Source of the DNA: Chloroflexota bacterium
GTDB lineage: Bacteria; Chloroflexota; Anaerolineae; Anaerolineales; Villigracilaceae
Length of the DNA stretch: 64,000 bases
Direction: 5' to 3'
Assembly: GCA_016235425.1 (NCBI GenBank)
Contig: JACRLC010000050.1
Span: 1-64,000, forward strand
The position numbers and the translations under genes were made by a program. Below are positions 22,282 to 30,530 of the stretch, in pieces (positions within the stretch are counted from its first letter, which is position 1; each line of letters opens with the position of its first letter). The notes beneath the pieces were generated by a model. That model saw only the letters and a program-made list of their open reading frames with translations. It was not told where the DNA came from and searched no databases.

Positions 22282-23013
22282 ATGTCTGCGAAAATTAATT
22301 CCACATCAGCGAACGAAACAATTTCGAAAGTTACGGATACAACCGAGCCGGTAACGGCAATTTCACAAGTAGCGGGGCGCATCTCGTTTGCGGCATCTGT
22401 TGCGGCTCTGCTTTTTCTTGGAGCTCTTCACATCCTCAGTCCGGAATTTGATCCTTCGTGGCGAATGGTAAGCGAGTATGCTCTTGGGAACTATGGTTGG
22501 GTATTATCGCTGATGTTCCTCGCATGGGCAATAAGCTCCTGGGCACTCGCGTTCGCAATGAGATCACAAGTAAAGGCGATTGCCGGCAAAATTGGTTTGG
22601 CTTTTCTCATCGTTGCGGGTGTTGGTGAAGCAATGGCGTCCGTATTTGACATCAGTCATCCGCTTCACAATTTGGCTTCGGCGATTGGGATCCCCAGCCT
22701 TCCAGTTGCCGCGATGTTGATCAGCGTGAGCCTTGGTCGTACCCAGGCCTGGTCCGCCGCAAAGAAAGTGTTGCTCTGGACAGCCAATCTGACCTGGATC
22801 AGTCTTGTCCTGATGGCTGTGGCTTTTGCCATTTTGATCGTCACGTACACTCAGGCTGGCGGTGATATGACTGGTGAAGTAGTAACAGTCCTGCCTCCTG
22901 GAGTAATAGCGCTGGTCGGGTGGGCAAATAGGCTTCTGGTAGTAGTTTATTGCGTGTGGGTGATGATTGTCTCCCGGCACGTGGCGAATGCACCAGGAAT
23001 GCGTTCTTTGTGA
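22282..23013 (+). CDS. DUF998-family membrane protein
   Basis: This 243-residue integral membrane protein has a polar N-terminal tail of about 35 residues, then seven or so hydrophobic segments. The block LHILSPEFDPSWRMVSEYALGNYGWV matches the DUF998 family opening (hxxSPtyDPvrqtiSdyalG). Function is unknown; some family members are linked to stress or frhB-like sensing. It starts two bases after arsR, following AAAAGGAG, so it is under the same control. It probably acts in the cytoplasmic membrane. Confidence 0.82.
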   Translation: MSAKINSTSANETISKVTDTTEPVTAISQVAGRISFAASVAALLFLGALHILSPEFDPSWRMVSEYALGNYGWVLSLMFLAWAISSWALAFAMRSQVKAIAGKIGLAFLIVAGVGEAMASVFDISHPLHNLASAIGIPSLPVAAMLISVSLGRTQAWSAAKKVLLWTANLTWISLVLMAVAFAILIVTYTQAGGDMTGEVVTVLPPGVIALVGWANRLLVVVYCVWVMIVSRHVANAPGMRSL

Positions 23014-23056
23014 AAGATGAGTCCTTACAGGAATTTCAAAAGGAGAATGAGAGAAC

Positions 23057-23455
23057 ATGAACAAGAACACTTTCAAAAGTATCGGAGCCTTTTCCGCAGG
23101 ATTTATTGCCATTTTCGTCCTGTCGTATGGAACCGACACTGTGCTGGAAGCGATAGGTGTGTTTTCCAGCGGGCCGCTGCCGATGTATGGCTCCGAATCG
23201 TTGATCATTACCATACTGATCTATCGTCTCATCTATAGCGTGGTTGGGTGCTACATCGCGGCCAGGCTGGCGCCGGTTTTTCCCATGCGACATGCAATCG
23301 CGCTGGGAGTGTTTGGCTTCGTTTTCAGTCTTATTGGCGCAATCGTTGGGCGGGACTTGGGCCCAGCCTGGTATTTGTGGGGATTGGTTGTGTTTGCATT
23401 GCCCTGCGCGTGGCTTGGCGGCAAGCTATATGAACAGAGCACGAGCAGGCCCTAG
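23057..23455 (+). CDS. Small membrane protein, function unknown
   Basis: This 132-residue protein has four hydrophobic segments (about 8-28, 50-70, 77-95 and 103-120) and glycine-rich helix contacts such as GVFGFVFSLIGAIVGRDLGP. No named family is recognised. GGAGAATGAGAGAAC precedes the ATG. It lies in the arsR operon between the DUF998 and AHSA1 genes, a context in which DoxX-like or similar small membrane proteins are common. Confidence 0.7.
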   Translation: MNKNTFKSIGAFSAGFIAIFVLSYGTDTVLEAIGVFSSGPLPMYGSESLIITILIYRLIYSVVGCYIAARLAPVFPMRHAIALGVFGFVFSLIGAIVGRDLGPAWYLWGLVVFALPCAWLGGKLYEQSTSRP

Positions 23456-23486
23456 CCTGAAAGAACTTTAAAAGGAGTTGATAATA

Positions 23487-23984
23487 ATGAAAAAAAATAA
23501 TCCCGTAAAAATTACTGCCGAACCCGGTAAACAGGAACTCTTCATCACGAGGGAATTTGATGCCCCACGGGAGCTTGTCTTCAAAGCTCACACAGATCCG
23601 AAACTTTATGTGCAATGGCTTGGTCCGCACGGATACGAAATGATCCTCGAAACCTTTGAGCCACACAGCGGCGGCAGGTATCGCTATATCCACAAGGATA
23701 AAGATGGAAATGAATTCGGCTTTCATGGTGTGTTCCATGAAATGTCTGAAGAGCTGATGATCCAAACATTTGAGTTTGAAGGACTCCCCGAACGTGGACA
23801 TGTGATTCTCGATACGATGAGACTTGAAGCGTTACCGGGAAACAGGACGAGGATCACGATTCAATCCGTCTATCAATCTGTTTCTGATCGAGATGGCATG
23901 GTCCAATCTGGAATGGAGCGCGGCGTTACTGAGGGGTATGAGCGTCTCGATGAGATTCTGGAAAAGATGGAAAACAAAATTTAG
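23487..23984 (+). CDS. AHSA1/SRPBCC-family protein
   Basis: This 165-residue protein of the Aha1/START fold opens [27 protein letters not shown], followed by the [22 protein letters not shown] sheet and a C-terminal helix [22 protein letters not shown]. It likely binds a hydrophobic ligand; no enzyme activity is assigned. The ATG at 23487 is nine bases after AAGGAG (23472-23477); an upstream TTG at 23478 is too close. Pairing with an ArsR gene without metal site is a common arrangement. A partial copy of its 3' end lies at 24582-24776. Confidence 0.9.
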   Translation: MKKNNPVKITAEPGKQELFITREFDAPRELVFKAHTDPKLYVQWLGPHGYEMILETFEPHSGGRYRYIHKDKDGNEFGFHGVFHEMSEELMIQTFEFEGLPERGHVILDTMRLEALPGNRTRITIQSVYQSVSDRDGMVQSGMERGVTEGYERLDEILEKMENKI

Positions 23985-24017
23985 ATTAAAGGTAAATTGG
24001 CCCAAGGAGAATTAAGC

Positions 24018-24569
24018 ATGAGAAAAATAATCGTAAACGAGTTCATGACATTGGACGGCGTCATCGAAGCACCCGAGGAATGGCAGTTCCCCTACCTAAG
24101 CGAAGATGTGTCGGAAGAAATCAGGACAGGGGTCTATGAGGCTGAGGCCTCGCTCTTAGGACGAAAGACCTATGAAATCTTTGCCGCTTCCTGGCCTCTC
24201 CGAACCAATAATGAGTTTGGAGTCGCGGACAAGTTGAACAGCGAGCGCAAGTTCGTTGTATCTTCCACACTTGAAGAGGTGGAATGGAATAATTCAACGT
24301 TGATCAAAGGGAATGTCGAGGAAGAAGTCCGCAAGCTGAAGCAACAGCCCGGTGGAGTCATTCGAATCGTCGGCAGCGCCACCCTCGTCCAATCGCTGAT
24401 GAAAGCGGACCTCATTGATGAGTTTCAGCTCATGATTCACCCTGTAGTGGTAGGACACGGAAAGCGCCTCTTCAATGACGCGATTGGGATTCCTAGTCTA
24501 AAGCTTGTCGAAACAAAGGCATTCAGTACAGGGGTCGTTTTACTTCACTATCAGTCAGATAAGAAGTGA
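24018..24569 (+). CDS. Dihydrofolate reductase-like (RibD C-terminal) protein
   Basis: This 183-residue protein has the DHFR/RibD_C fold: MRKIIVNEFMTLDGVIEAPE at the start, then LLGRKTYEIFAASWP, the NADPH-binding part RIVGSATLVQSLMKADLIDEFQL and HPVVVGHGKRLF. Such YwjB/YyaP-like proteins are putative NADPH-dependent reductases with no known substrate and are not true folate enzymes. The ATG at 24018 follows AAGGAG; an in-frame start at 23997 would place the SD inside the gene. It is the last intact gene of the arsR-led run. Confidence 0.9.
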   Translation: MRKIIVNEFMTLDGVIEAPEEWQFPYLSEDVSEEIRTGVYEAEASLLGRKTYEIFAASWPLRTNNEFGVADKLNSERKFVVSSTLEEVEWNNSTLIKGNVEEEVRKLKQQPGGVIRIVGSATLVQSLMKADLIDEFQLMIHPVVVGHGKRLFNDAIGIPSLKLVETKAFSTGVVLLHYQSDKK

Positions 24570-24581
24570 GGAGTAAACAGA

Positions 24582-24776
24582 TGAAGTTGGAAGCATCCAG
24601 CGCGTTGAGGATGGTCGTCGGTGACATTCTAGCTGGAGGGGCAGGACAAAGGTCACGATTCACTCCGCCTTTCAATCTGTTTCTGATCGAGATGGCATAG
24701 TCCAATCTGGAATGGAGCGCGGCGTTACGGAAGGCTATGAACGTCTCGATGAGATTCTGGGAAAGATGCAAAAATA
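24582..24776 (+). pseudogene. Duplicated 3' fragment of the AHSA1 gene
   Basis: From about 24640 the frame gives [20 protein letters not shown] and [20 protein letters not shown], nearly identical to the end of the AHSA1 gene at 23850-23984, also at base level. The preceding 60 bases are only loosely alike. It is a remnant of a second AHSA1 gene or a local duplication. The fragment lies just before the VOC gene. Confidence 0.8.
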
Positions 24777-24805
24777 AAATTTAGAAATGTTATAAGGAGA
24801 TTACC

Positions 24806-25315
24806 ATGAAAAAAATTACCCCTTTCTTGTGGTTCGATGACCAGGCTGAGGAAGCGATGAACTTCTATGTTGACACGTTCAATGGCTCGCCATACAAGAA
24901 ACAAGAGTCAAGGATCGTTGACATCACCCGCTACGAAAAAGGCATGGAAGCGCCCGGTGCTGAAGCGCTGGAAGGCAAGGTCATCACCGGTATTTTTGAG
25001 TTGGCAGGGCAACGCTTTATGGCGCTCAACGGCGGCCCGATCTTCAAATTCACCGAAGCAACTTCGTTCTACGTTGAATGTGAAGATCAGAAAGAGGTGG
25101 ATTATTTCTGGAACAAACTGTCCGCTGTTCCCGAAGCCGAGCAATGTGGCTGGTGCAAGGACAAGTACGGCCTCTCATGGCAGATCATCCCAAAGCAATT
25201 GGGCGAGTTGATGAGCGACCCTGATCCAGTCAAGTCAAAACGAGTCGTCAACGCCATGCTCAAGATGAAAAAGATCATTGTCGCCGACCTGCAAAAGGCG
25301 TATGATGGGAAGTAA
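24806..25315 (+). CDS. VOC-family protein, PhnB-like
   Basis: This 169-residue protein begins ITPFLWFDDQAEEAMNFYVDTF, the PhnB/3-demethylubiquinone-methyltransferase-like opening, with the core FELAGQRFMALNGGPIFKFTEA and CGWCKDKYGLSWQIIPKQLGEL (WF, G-S-Q metal-site surroundings). VOC proteins use paired beta-alpha-beta-beta-beta units and often bind a divalent metal; the substrate is unknown. AAGGAG precedes the ATG. It may belong to the arsR-led transcript since no terminator is visible between 24569 and 24806. Confidence 0.9.
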   Translation: MKKITPFLWFDDQAEEAMNFYVDTFNGSPYKKQESRIVDITRYEKGMEAPGAEALEGKVITGIFELAGQRFMALNGGPIFKFTEATSFYVECEDQKEVDYFWNKLSAVPEAEQCGWCKDKYGLSWQIIPKQLGELMSDPDPVKSKRVVNAMLKMKKIIVADLQKAYDGK

Positions 25316-25332
25316 TTCGGACAAATTTTGTC

Positions 25333-25361
25333 TTGACTAAATAGAAAACTTGTTCTAAAAT
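25333..25361 (+). promoter_or_regulatory. Promoter with 16-bp operator, upstream of DUF1801 gene
   Basis: TTGACT (25333-25338), operator TAGAAAACTTGTTCTA (25342-25357) and TAAAAT (25356-25361), 17-base spacer. Geometry is identical to those at 21879 and 26499. Confidence 0.85.
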
Positions 25362-25398
25362 ATAGCACCCACCCATCAATCACTATGAGGAGGCTTCT

Positions 25399-25881
25399 AT
25401 GAGCCCAAAGAAGGCCACGCAGAAATCCGCCAAGAGCACCACCGCGACCGGCAAGACATCCAAGGGATGGACGGATGAGGAAAAAGCCGCGATGAAGGAG
25501 CGCGCCAAAGAACTGAAGGCGGAAGCGCGCGCGAACAAGGACAAGGCGGCCGGGGAAAGCGACGTGCTTGCGAAGATCGCTGAGATGAAGGAACCGGATC
25601 GGTCCATGGCCAAGCGGCTCCATGAGATCATCAAAGCCAGCGCGCCAGCCCTCTCGCCGAAAACCTGGTACGGGATGCCCGCGTATGCCAACAAGGACGG
25701 CAAGATTGTCTGCTTCTTCCAAGCCGCGCAGAAGTTCAACGCGAGGTACGCGACGTTCGGCTTCAACGACACAGCGAACCTCGACGAGGGCGTCATGTGG
25801 CCGACCTCCTTTGCACTGAAGGAGTTGACCGCCGCCGACGAGGCAAAGATCGCCGCGCTCGTGAAGAAAGCCGTGAGCTAA
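25399..25881 (+). CDS. DUF1801-family protein with lysine-rich N-terminal tail
   Basis: This 160-residue protein has about 60 residues of Lys/Ala-rich, probably unfolded sequence ([20 protein letters not shown], a histone-H1-like tail), then a DUF1801 (YdhG-like) domain: [48 protein letters not shown]. YdhG-type proteins are called iron chaperones in frataxin-related literature, but this is not proven for this branch. The basic tail could bind DNA or RNA. It is transcribed from the second TAGAA-operator promoter, with the next DUF1801 gene six bases on. Confidence 0.85.
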   Translation: MSPKKATQKSAKSTTATGKTSKGWTDEEKAAMKERAKELKAEARANKDKAAGESDVLAKIAEMKEPDRSMAKRLHEIIKASAPALSPKTWYGMPAYANKDGKIVCFFQAAQKFNARYATFGFNDTANLDEGVMWPTSFALKELTAADEAKIAALVKKAVS

Positions 25882-25887
25882 GTAAGT

Positions 25888-26313
25888 ATGAATGCAAGTA
25901 CGAAGCCTGCCCCGACAGGGAAATCTGCATCTCAAGAGATAGACGCTATAATCAAGGAGGCGGGTGACTGGCGGGGCAAGAAATTATCACAGCTGCGCAC
26001 TTTGATCAAGAAAGCAGACCCTGCCGTGGTCGAAGAAGTGAAGTGGAAAAAACCCTCCAGACCAATGGGAGTCCCCGTTTGGTCTCATGATGGAATAATA
26101 TGCGTAGCAGATACTCTCAAGAACGCCGTGAGGCTGACGTTTCCCAAAGGTGCTCAGGTGAGGGATCCAAAGAAGCTCTTCAATACGCGTCTGGATAGCA
26201 ACACGGTTCGTGCCATCGACTTCCACGAAGATGACACTGTAGATGAGGCAGCGCTAAAGGCTCTCATTCTCGATGCCGTAAGGTTGAACACGTCAAAAGA
26301 TCGCAAGCGGTAA
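25888..26313 (+). CDS. DUF1801-family protein, second copy
   Basis: This 141-residue protein has the DUF1801 core: IDAIIKEAGDWRGKKLSQLRTLIKKADPAVVEEVKWKKPS, then VWSHDGIICVADTLKNAVRLTFPKGA and a C-terminal helix with DEAALKALILDAVRLN. Similar to the protein at 32199, which shares DWRG-L-RLR-LI and the K-FN-L pattern. The function is unknown. It is probably co-transcribed with the preceding gene. Its stop codon lies seven bases before a MITE-like element whose target duplication begins at 26314. Confidence 0.85.
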   Translation: MNASTKPAPTGKSASQEIDAIIKEAGDWRGKKLSQLRTLIKKADPAVVEEVKWKKPSRPMGVPVWSHDGIICVADTLKNAVRLTFPKGAQVRDPKKLFNTRLDSNTVRAIDFHEDDTVDEAALKALILDAVRLNTSKDRKR

Positions 26314-26320
26314 AATGAAT

Positions 26321-26434
26321 TGGGTGTGTTTCAAATGAGTTGAAGGGATGAACGTCCCGAAGGTTTTCTCAAGGGATTTTAGCCGTTTTTTGAACCTTCG
26401 GGACGGTTGTTTCAACCGAAATGAAACACACCCA
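26321..26434. mobile_element. MITE-like palindromic element with 7-bp target duplication
   Basis: The 114-bp element has perfect 13-bp ends TGGGTGTGTTTCA and TGAAACACACCCA. Inside are further complementary arms CGTCCCGAAGGTT (26353-26365) and AACCTTCGGGACG (26392-26404). AATGAAT flanks it on both sides (26314-26320 and 26435-26441), as expected of a target-site duplication. No coding capacity. It was probably moved by a transposase encoded elsewhere. Confidence 0.85.
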
Positions 26435-26498
26435 AATGAATTTACGAATAAGACAGTAAAGAAGAACAATGTATGTAAGTAGATGAGGCGTTCCCGCC

Positions 26499-26527
26499 TT
26501 GACTATTTAGAATAAATGTTCTAAAAT
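26499..26527 (+). promoter_or_regulatory. Promoter with 16-bp operator, upstream of uvrA-like remnant
   Basis: TTGACT (26499-26504), operator TAGAATAAATGTTCTA (26508-26523) and TAAAAT (26522-26527), 17-base spacer. This is the third copy of the design and drives the uvrA-like remnant and probably the FAD oxidoreductase gene. Confidence 0.85.
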
Positions 26528-26614
26528 ATAAGCACCTTCGTCTTGGGTGGGTAAAAGCCTGGCTTTTGCCCACCCATTGCGTTCATACTCGGCTAAGAAA
26601 TCAAAGGAGACTTC

Positions 26615-26866
26615 ATGCCGCAGGAATACATCGAAATTCACGGCGCACGTGAAAACAATTTGAAGAATGTTTCATTGCGAATTCCCAAACGTAAAATCAC
26701 CATCTTTACAGGCGTATCGGGTTCAGGCAAATCGTCCATCGCGTTCGACACGATTGCGACTGAATCTCAACGCCTGTTGAATGAGAACTTCACCATGCTC
26801 GAAGGCACGCCCAAAGAATTATTGAAAGCGAAACAACCACTCACCAGCACCTATCTCAGCAACTAA
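26615..26866 (+). pseudogene. UvrA-like ATPase gene with a large in-frame internal deletion
   Basis: This 83-residue product joins the first ~60 residues of a UvrA-like protein ([20 protein letters not shown], Walker [15 protein letters not shown]) directly to a UvrA-type extreme C-terminus ([20 protein letters not shown]). A full gene would be about 750 residues or more, so roughly 2 kb is missing. The junction is near [19 protein letters not shown] and promoter are intact, so a short peptide may still be made. The parent was probably the drug-resistance-associated UvrA2 type. Confidence 0.85.
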
Positions 26867-26906
26867 CAGACAACCGATTTAACTTTAAAGATTTGGAGAC
26901 TTTAAT

Positions 26907-28313
26907 ATGGCTACGAAAAAACGATCAACTTCACTGGATACAAACCCCGCTTCTCCCTCGACCTCAGACCTGCGTGCGCTTTTCAATGGCAGAGTCATCG
27001 CCCCGGATGATACCGGCTATGACCAGGCGCGTACCGTCTTCGCTGGCGGAATCGACCGACGCCCAGCGGCTATCATCCGCGTCGCGGACGCGGGGGATAT
27101 ATCCCGCGTTGTGTCGCTGGCGCGCGAGACCGGGCTGGAGCTTGCCATCCGCAGTGGAGGCCACAGCAATGCCGGTCATAGCGTGACCGAGGGCGGAATC
27201 GTGCTGGACCTTTCGAGCATGAAGGCCCTGCAAATCGATGTCGAAGGACGCACCGCCTGGGCAGAGACAGGTCTGACCGCTGGCGAATACACAATTGCAA
27301 CGGGTGCACACGGACTCGCCACAGGCTTCGGCGACACCGGCTCGGTTGGCATCGGCGGAATCACGTTGGGCGGCGGCGTTGGGTTTCTCGTGCGCAAATA
27401 TGGTTTGACAATCGATAACCTGCTGGCGGCGGAGGTGGTCATAGCCGATGGAAAACTTCTGCGTGTGGATGAAAAGTCGCATCCAGATCTTTTCTGGGCG
27501 ATCCGCGGCGGCGGTGGGAATTTCGGCGTCGCGACACGTTTCCATTTTCAATTACAGCCAGTCGATGGGATCGTTGGTGGGATGCTCTTCCAGCCAGCGA
27601 CTCCGGATGCCATCGCCTCGTTTATTGCTGAAGCGGAGGCCGCGCCGGAGGAACTCTCGACCATCGCCAACGTGATGACCGCGCCGCCGATGCCATTCGT
27701 GCCGCAGGAGTATCACGGCAAGCCGATCATCATGTCGATGATGGTTTATGCAGGCGCAGCGGACGATGGTGAGTGCGTCATCGCGCCATTCCGCAAACTG
27801 GCCGCGCCACTGGCAGACATGGTCCGGCCGATGAAATATCCAGAAATGTATCCGCCGGAGCAGGGTGAATATCATCCCGTCGCCGCGGCGCGCACAATGT
27901 TTATGGATGCAATTGATCGCTCAATCGCTGAGACGATTCTCGATCACATTCGGGCTTCGACTGCGTCAATGGCGGTGGCTCAACTTCGAGTGCTCGGTGG
28001 GGCGATGGCGCGTGTCCCGGAGGATGCCACCGCGTTCGCGCATCGCAAATCAAAGATCATGGTGAACCTCGCCGCGGTTTATGAGAAAGCGGAGGAAAAG
28101 GCGACTCATGAAGCCTGGGTCAGTAAATTTGCCGGGACCCTCCAACAGGGCGACCGCGGTGTGTATGTTAATTTCATAGGCGATGAGGGAGAGTCGCGTG
28201 TCCGCGCAGCGTATCCAGGCCGGACCTGGGAGAGGCTCGCCGCTATCAAAGCTCAGTACGACCCGACAAATCTCTTCCGCCTCAACCAGAATATTCCGCC
28301 TGCGAAGGATTAA
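26907..28313 (+). CDS. FAD-linked oxidoreductase (berberine-bridge-enzyme-like)
   Basis: This 468-residue protein has a PCMH/FAD_binding_4 domain (RVADAGDISRVVSLARETGLELAIRSGGHSNAGHSV) with the His for covalent FAD in SGGHS. It continues with GLTAGEYTIATGAHGLATGFGD and VGIGGITLGGGVGFLVRKYGL, and ends in a BBE domain (RVRAAYPGRTWERLAAIKAQYDPTNLFRLNQNI). It probably oxidises a sugar or small alcohol with oxygen as acceptor. It has no signal peptide, so acts in the cytoplasm. It follows the uvrA-like remnant after a GGAG site. Confidence 0.92.
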   Translation: MATKKRSTSLDTNPASPSTSDLRALFNGRVIAPDDTGYDQARTVFAGGIDRRPAAIIRVADAGDISRVVSLARETGLELAIRSGGHSNAGHSVTEGGIVLDLSSMKALQIDVEGRTAWAETGLTAGEYTIATGAHGLATGFGDTGSVGIGGITLGGGVGFLVRKYGLTIDNLLAAEVVIADGKLLRVDEKSHPDLFWAIRGGGGNFGVATRFHFQLQPVDGIVGGMLFQPATPDAIASFIAEAEAAPEELSTIANVMTAPPMPFVPQEYHGKPIIMSMMVYAGAADDGECVIAPFRKLAAPLADMVRPMKYPEMYPPEQGEYHPVAAARTMFMDAIDRSIAETILDHIRASTASMAVAQLRVLGGAMARVPEDATAFAHRKSKIMVNLAAVYEKAEEKATHEAWVSKFAGTLQQGDRGVYVNFIGDEGESRVRAAYPGRTWERLAAIKAQYDPTNLFRLNQNIPPAKD

Positions 28314-28321
28314 TCAGCTCC

Positions 28322-28405
28322 GTCATTGCGAGGGCGCTCTTCCCGAAGCAATCCCTTGTAATGGACGAGAGATTGCTTCGTCGGTAAGAACATCCTCCTC
28401 GCAAC
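28322..28405. repeat. GTCATTGCGAG palindrome, worn copy
   Basis: The left end GTCATTGCGAG and inner CCGAAGCAATCCC plus GAGATTGCTTCG are intact; the right end (CCTCGCAACAC) has diverged. It lies between the FAD oxidoreductase and the MFS remnant. Confidence 0.65.
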
Positions 28406-28477
28406 ACTTGCACCTGGCGCAAGTGCAGGTGTGACGGTGAAAAGGAATTTTTCAAAAATTAGCAGATTAAAAACATC

Positions 28478-28733
28478 ATGAAAACTTTTTACGCAACCCT
28501 GGCAAACTCACTTGCCGCGTTCCTGACCAATAATTTCGTGTGGTTTGCCGTTACGTTTTGGGTGTTTCTCGAAACCAGGTCCGTGATTGCAACCTCCATT
28601 CTTCACCGTTGCCGGGCTGATCGGGCTCATTGTCACACTGCTGGCGATGAGGTCCAATGCGTATCGCGCATTGTCGGCTAATTACGAAAATCAAGATCAG
28701 GAATTAGCAGAGGCATACCCGGATGCGGCATGA
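28478..28733 (+). pseudogene. MFS transporter gene with internal deletion and frameshift
   Basis: The first 40 codons give MKTFYATLANSLAAFLTNNF and FAVTFWVFLETRSVIATS, the N-terminal helix of an MFS-type exporter. The rest of that frame is meaningless, but another frame just after the junction gives FTVAGLIGLIVTLLAMRSNA and YRALSANYENQD, a typical MFS C-terminus ending at 28731-28733. So about 1 kb between the ends is gone and the frame is shifted. Same type of damage as in the uvrA-like gene 1.7 kb upstream. Confidence 0.75.
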
Positions 28734-28843
28734 GCGCCGTAAAGGAACCTCGAATGGGTTGGCAGTTTCCATACGGCATATCCGATACACAATTTATTGT
28801 TAGGTAGCAGCGCGATCCACTACAACCACTATAAGGAGTCTAC

Positions 28844-29500
28844 ATGACACATTCTCAACCTCAGGGCTTTCTCGCTGTCCCGCCCACTGGCAAGGGACCC
28901 GGTGTATTGGTCCTTCATGCCTGGTGGGGATTGAACGACACAATGAAGGCTTTCTGCATGCAGCTTGCTGAATCCGGTTTCGTGGCATTCGCCCCAGACC
29001 TCTATCATGGCAAGGTCGCAGACAACATTGCCGATGCGGAAACCCTTGGCAAAACTCTCGACACCAACCACCTCCAAGCCAAGGCCGAGATCGCGGAGGC
29101 AACAATGTTTCTCAACGAACGTGTTGAACAAACCGACCGCGGCCTTGCAGTGATTGGCTTCTCTCTGGGTGCCTATTATGCGCTGGACCTCGCCGCCGTC
29201 AATCCCGAACACATCCGTTCCGTCGTCATCTTTTACGGAACCGGGGGCGACGACTTCAGCAACTCAAGAGCAGACTACCTCGGTCACTTTGCCGAGAACG
29301 ATGAGTTTGAGCCGCAATCCAACATCGACAGCCTGGAGGAATCCCTGAGGCGTGCTGGCCGCCCAGTGACTTTCTATCGTTACTCTGGCACTGGGCATTG
29401 GTTCTTTGAACCTGACCGCTCACAGGCATACAACCAAGCAGCAGCGAGCCTGGCATGGGATCGAACCCTAGCCTTCCTGAAGCGTTCCTCCACCTTGTAG
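28844..29500 (+). CDS. Dienelactone hydrolase-family protein
   Basis: This 218-residue alpha/beta hydrolase begins GFLAVPPTGKGPGVLVLHAWWGL. Its nucleophile region is IGFSLGAYYALDLA (Ser in the usual DLH Cys/Ser position), and the acid and His are likely in HFAENDEFEP and GTGHWFFEPD. It acts in the cytoplasm on an unknown ester or lactone. ATAAGGAG precedes the ATG. It lies alone between repeat debris and the next hydrolase gene. Confidence 0.9.
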   Translation: MTHSQPQGFLAVPPTGKGPGVLVLHAWWGLNDTMKAFCMQLAESGFVAFAPDLYHGKVADNIADAETLGKTLDTNHLQAKAEIAEATMFLNERVEQTDRGLAVIGFSLGAYYALDLAAVNPEHIRSVVIFYGTGGDDFSNSRADYLGHFAENDEFEPQSNIDSLEESLRRAGRPVTFYRYSGTGHWFFEPDRSQAYNQAAASLAWDRTLAFLKRSSTL

Positions 29501-29599
29501 GTCCAACCAATACCTGCTCCCAAAGAGAATCTCGTCCCGCCCTAGCCACTACCCCGGCAAACTACGCCGGGGCTTACGCAAACCGATAGGAGAACTCAC

Positions 29600-30382
29600 G
29601 TGAAAACAGTCACTTCAAAAGATGGTACAACCATTGCATTCGACAAGTCAGGTAAGGGGCCGACGCTTATTCTCGTGGTCGGTGCGTTCAACGACAGATC
29701 GACAGGCGCGCCGCTGACTCAGTTCCTCGAACAGCACTTCACCGTGTTCAACTATGATCGTCGGGGACGAGGTGACAGCACGGATATGCAGCCGTATGCA
29801 GTTGAGCGTGAAATCGAAGATCTCGAAGCCCTCATCAAAGAAGCGAGGGGATCGGCGTTCGTGTTTGGTTATTCCTCCGGTGCGGTTCTGGCCCTGAGAT
29901 CAGCGGCTCATGGACTCGCCATTCCGAAACTGGTGTTGTACGAAACGCCGCCAACTGGACCCTGGGCGGGAAATCTTGCTGCACGACTCGCCGGGTTGAC
30001 AGCGGCGGGTCGCCGAGGAGATGCCGTCGAGCTTTTCCAGACGGAGGGAGTGGGCATTCCTGTCGAAGTCGTTGTTGGGATGCGAAATGCGCCTTTCCGA
30101 CCAGCACTTGAGAAAATGGCGCACACCCTGGTGTATGAAATGACCATCCTGAGCGATGCGACGATGCCACCCGAGGCGGCAGATTCCGTTCAAGTGCCCA
30201 CGCTCGTGATAGACGCTGGGAATAGTCCTGAGGTGATGCGTCGCGCGTCGCAATCGTTGGCGGATGCTCTCTTCGATTCTCAATATCGCACGTTGGAAGG
30301 CCAGACCCATGATATTGTCCCGGCTATCATGGCTCCCGTGTTGGTGGAATTCCTCACCTCCAGCAAAATCGTCTTGTCGTAA
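29600..30382 (+). CDS. Alpha/beta-fold hydrolase
   Basis: This 260-residue protein starts with GTG after AGGAG. Visible parts are KDGTTIAFDKSGKGPTLILVVGAF, the oxyanion region FNYDRRGRGDS, the nucleophile elbow VFGYSSGAVLALRSAA, a likely acid in TLVIDAGNSPEVM, and the terminal His in EGQTHDIV. It resembles small esterases or peroxidase-like hydrolases often found in soil bacteria. No cap-domain peculiarity or signal peptide. Substrate unknown. Confidence 0.9.
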   Translation: MKTVTSKDGTTIAFDKSGKGPTLILVVGAFNDRSTGAPLTQFLEQHFTVFNYDRRGRGDSTDMQPYAVEREIEDLEALIKEARGSAFVFGYSSGAVLALRSAAHGLAIPKLVLYETPPTGPWAGNLAARLAGLTAAGRRGDAVELFQTEGVGIPVEVVVGMRNAPFRPALEKMAHTLVYEMTILSDATMPPEAADSVQVPTLVIDAGNSPEVMRRASQSLADALFDSQYRTLEGQTHDIVPAIMAPVLVEFLTSSKIVLS

Positions 30383-30530
30383 AGCTACTGCAAAGGGAAA
30401 ATAAGAAACGGATGCAGGCATGGGCAGGAGGCGCGGGAATCTCGCAGTCTGGAGCTGAAAGGGATCAGCGAGCAGGTCAAAGTCCGCGTGATGCGTGGCA
30501 GTTGTCAATTTATCAATAAAGGAGCTATTT

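Noticed and set aside
28798-28804. GTTAGGT after ACAATTTATT, resembling an integron attC core site, in a zone of cassette-like single genes
   Set aside because: No matching RYYYAAC site with complementary arms lies within 140 bases on either side, and genes here have their own promoters and differing orientation, so an integron array is not supported.
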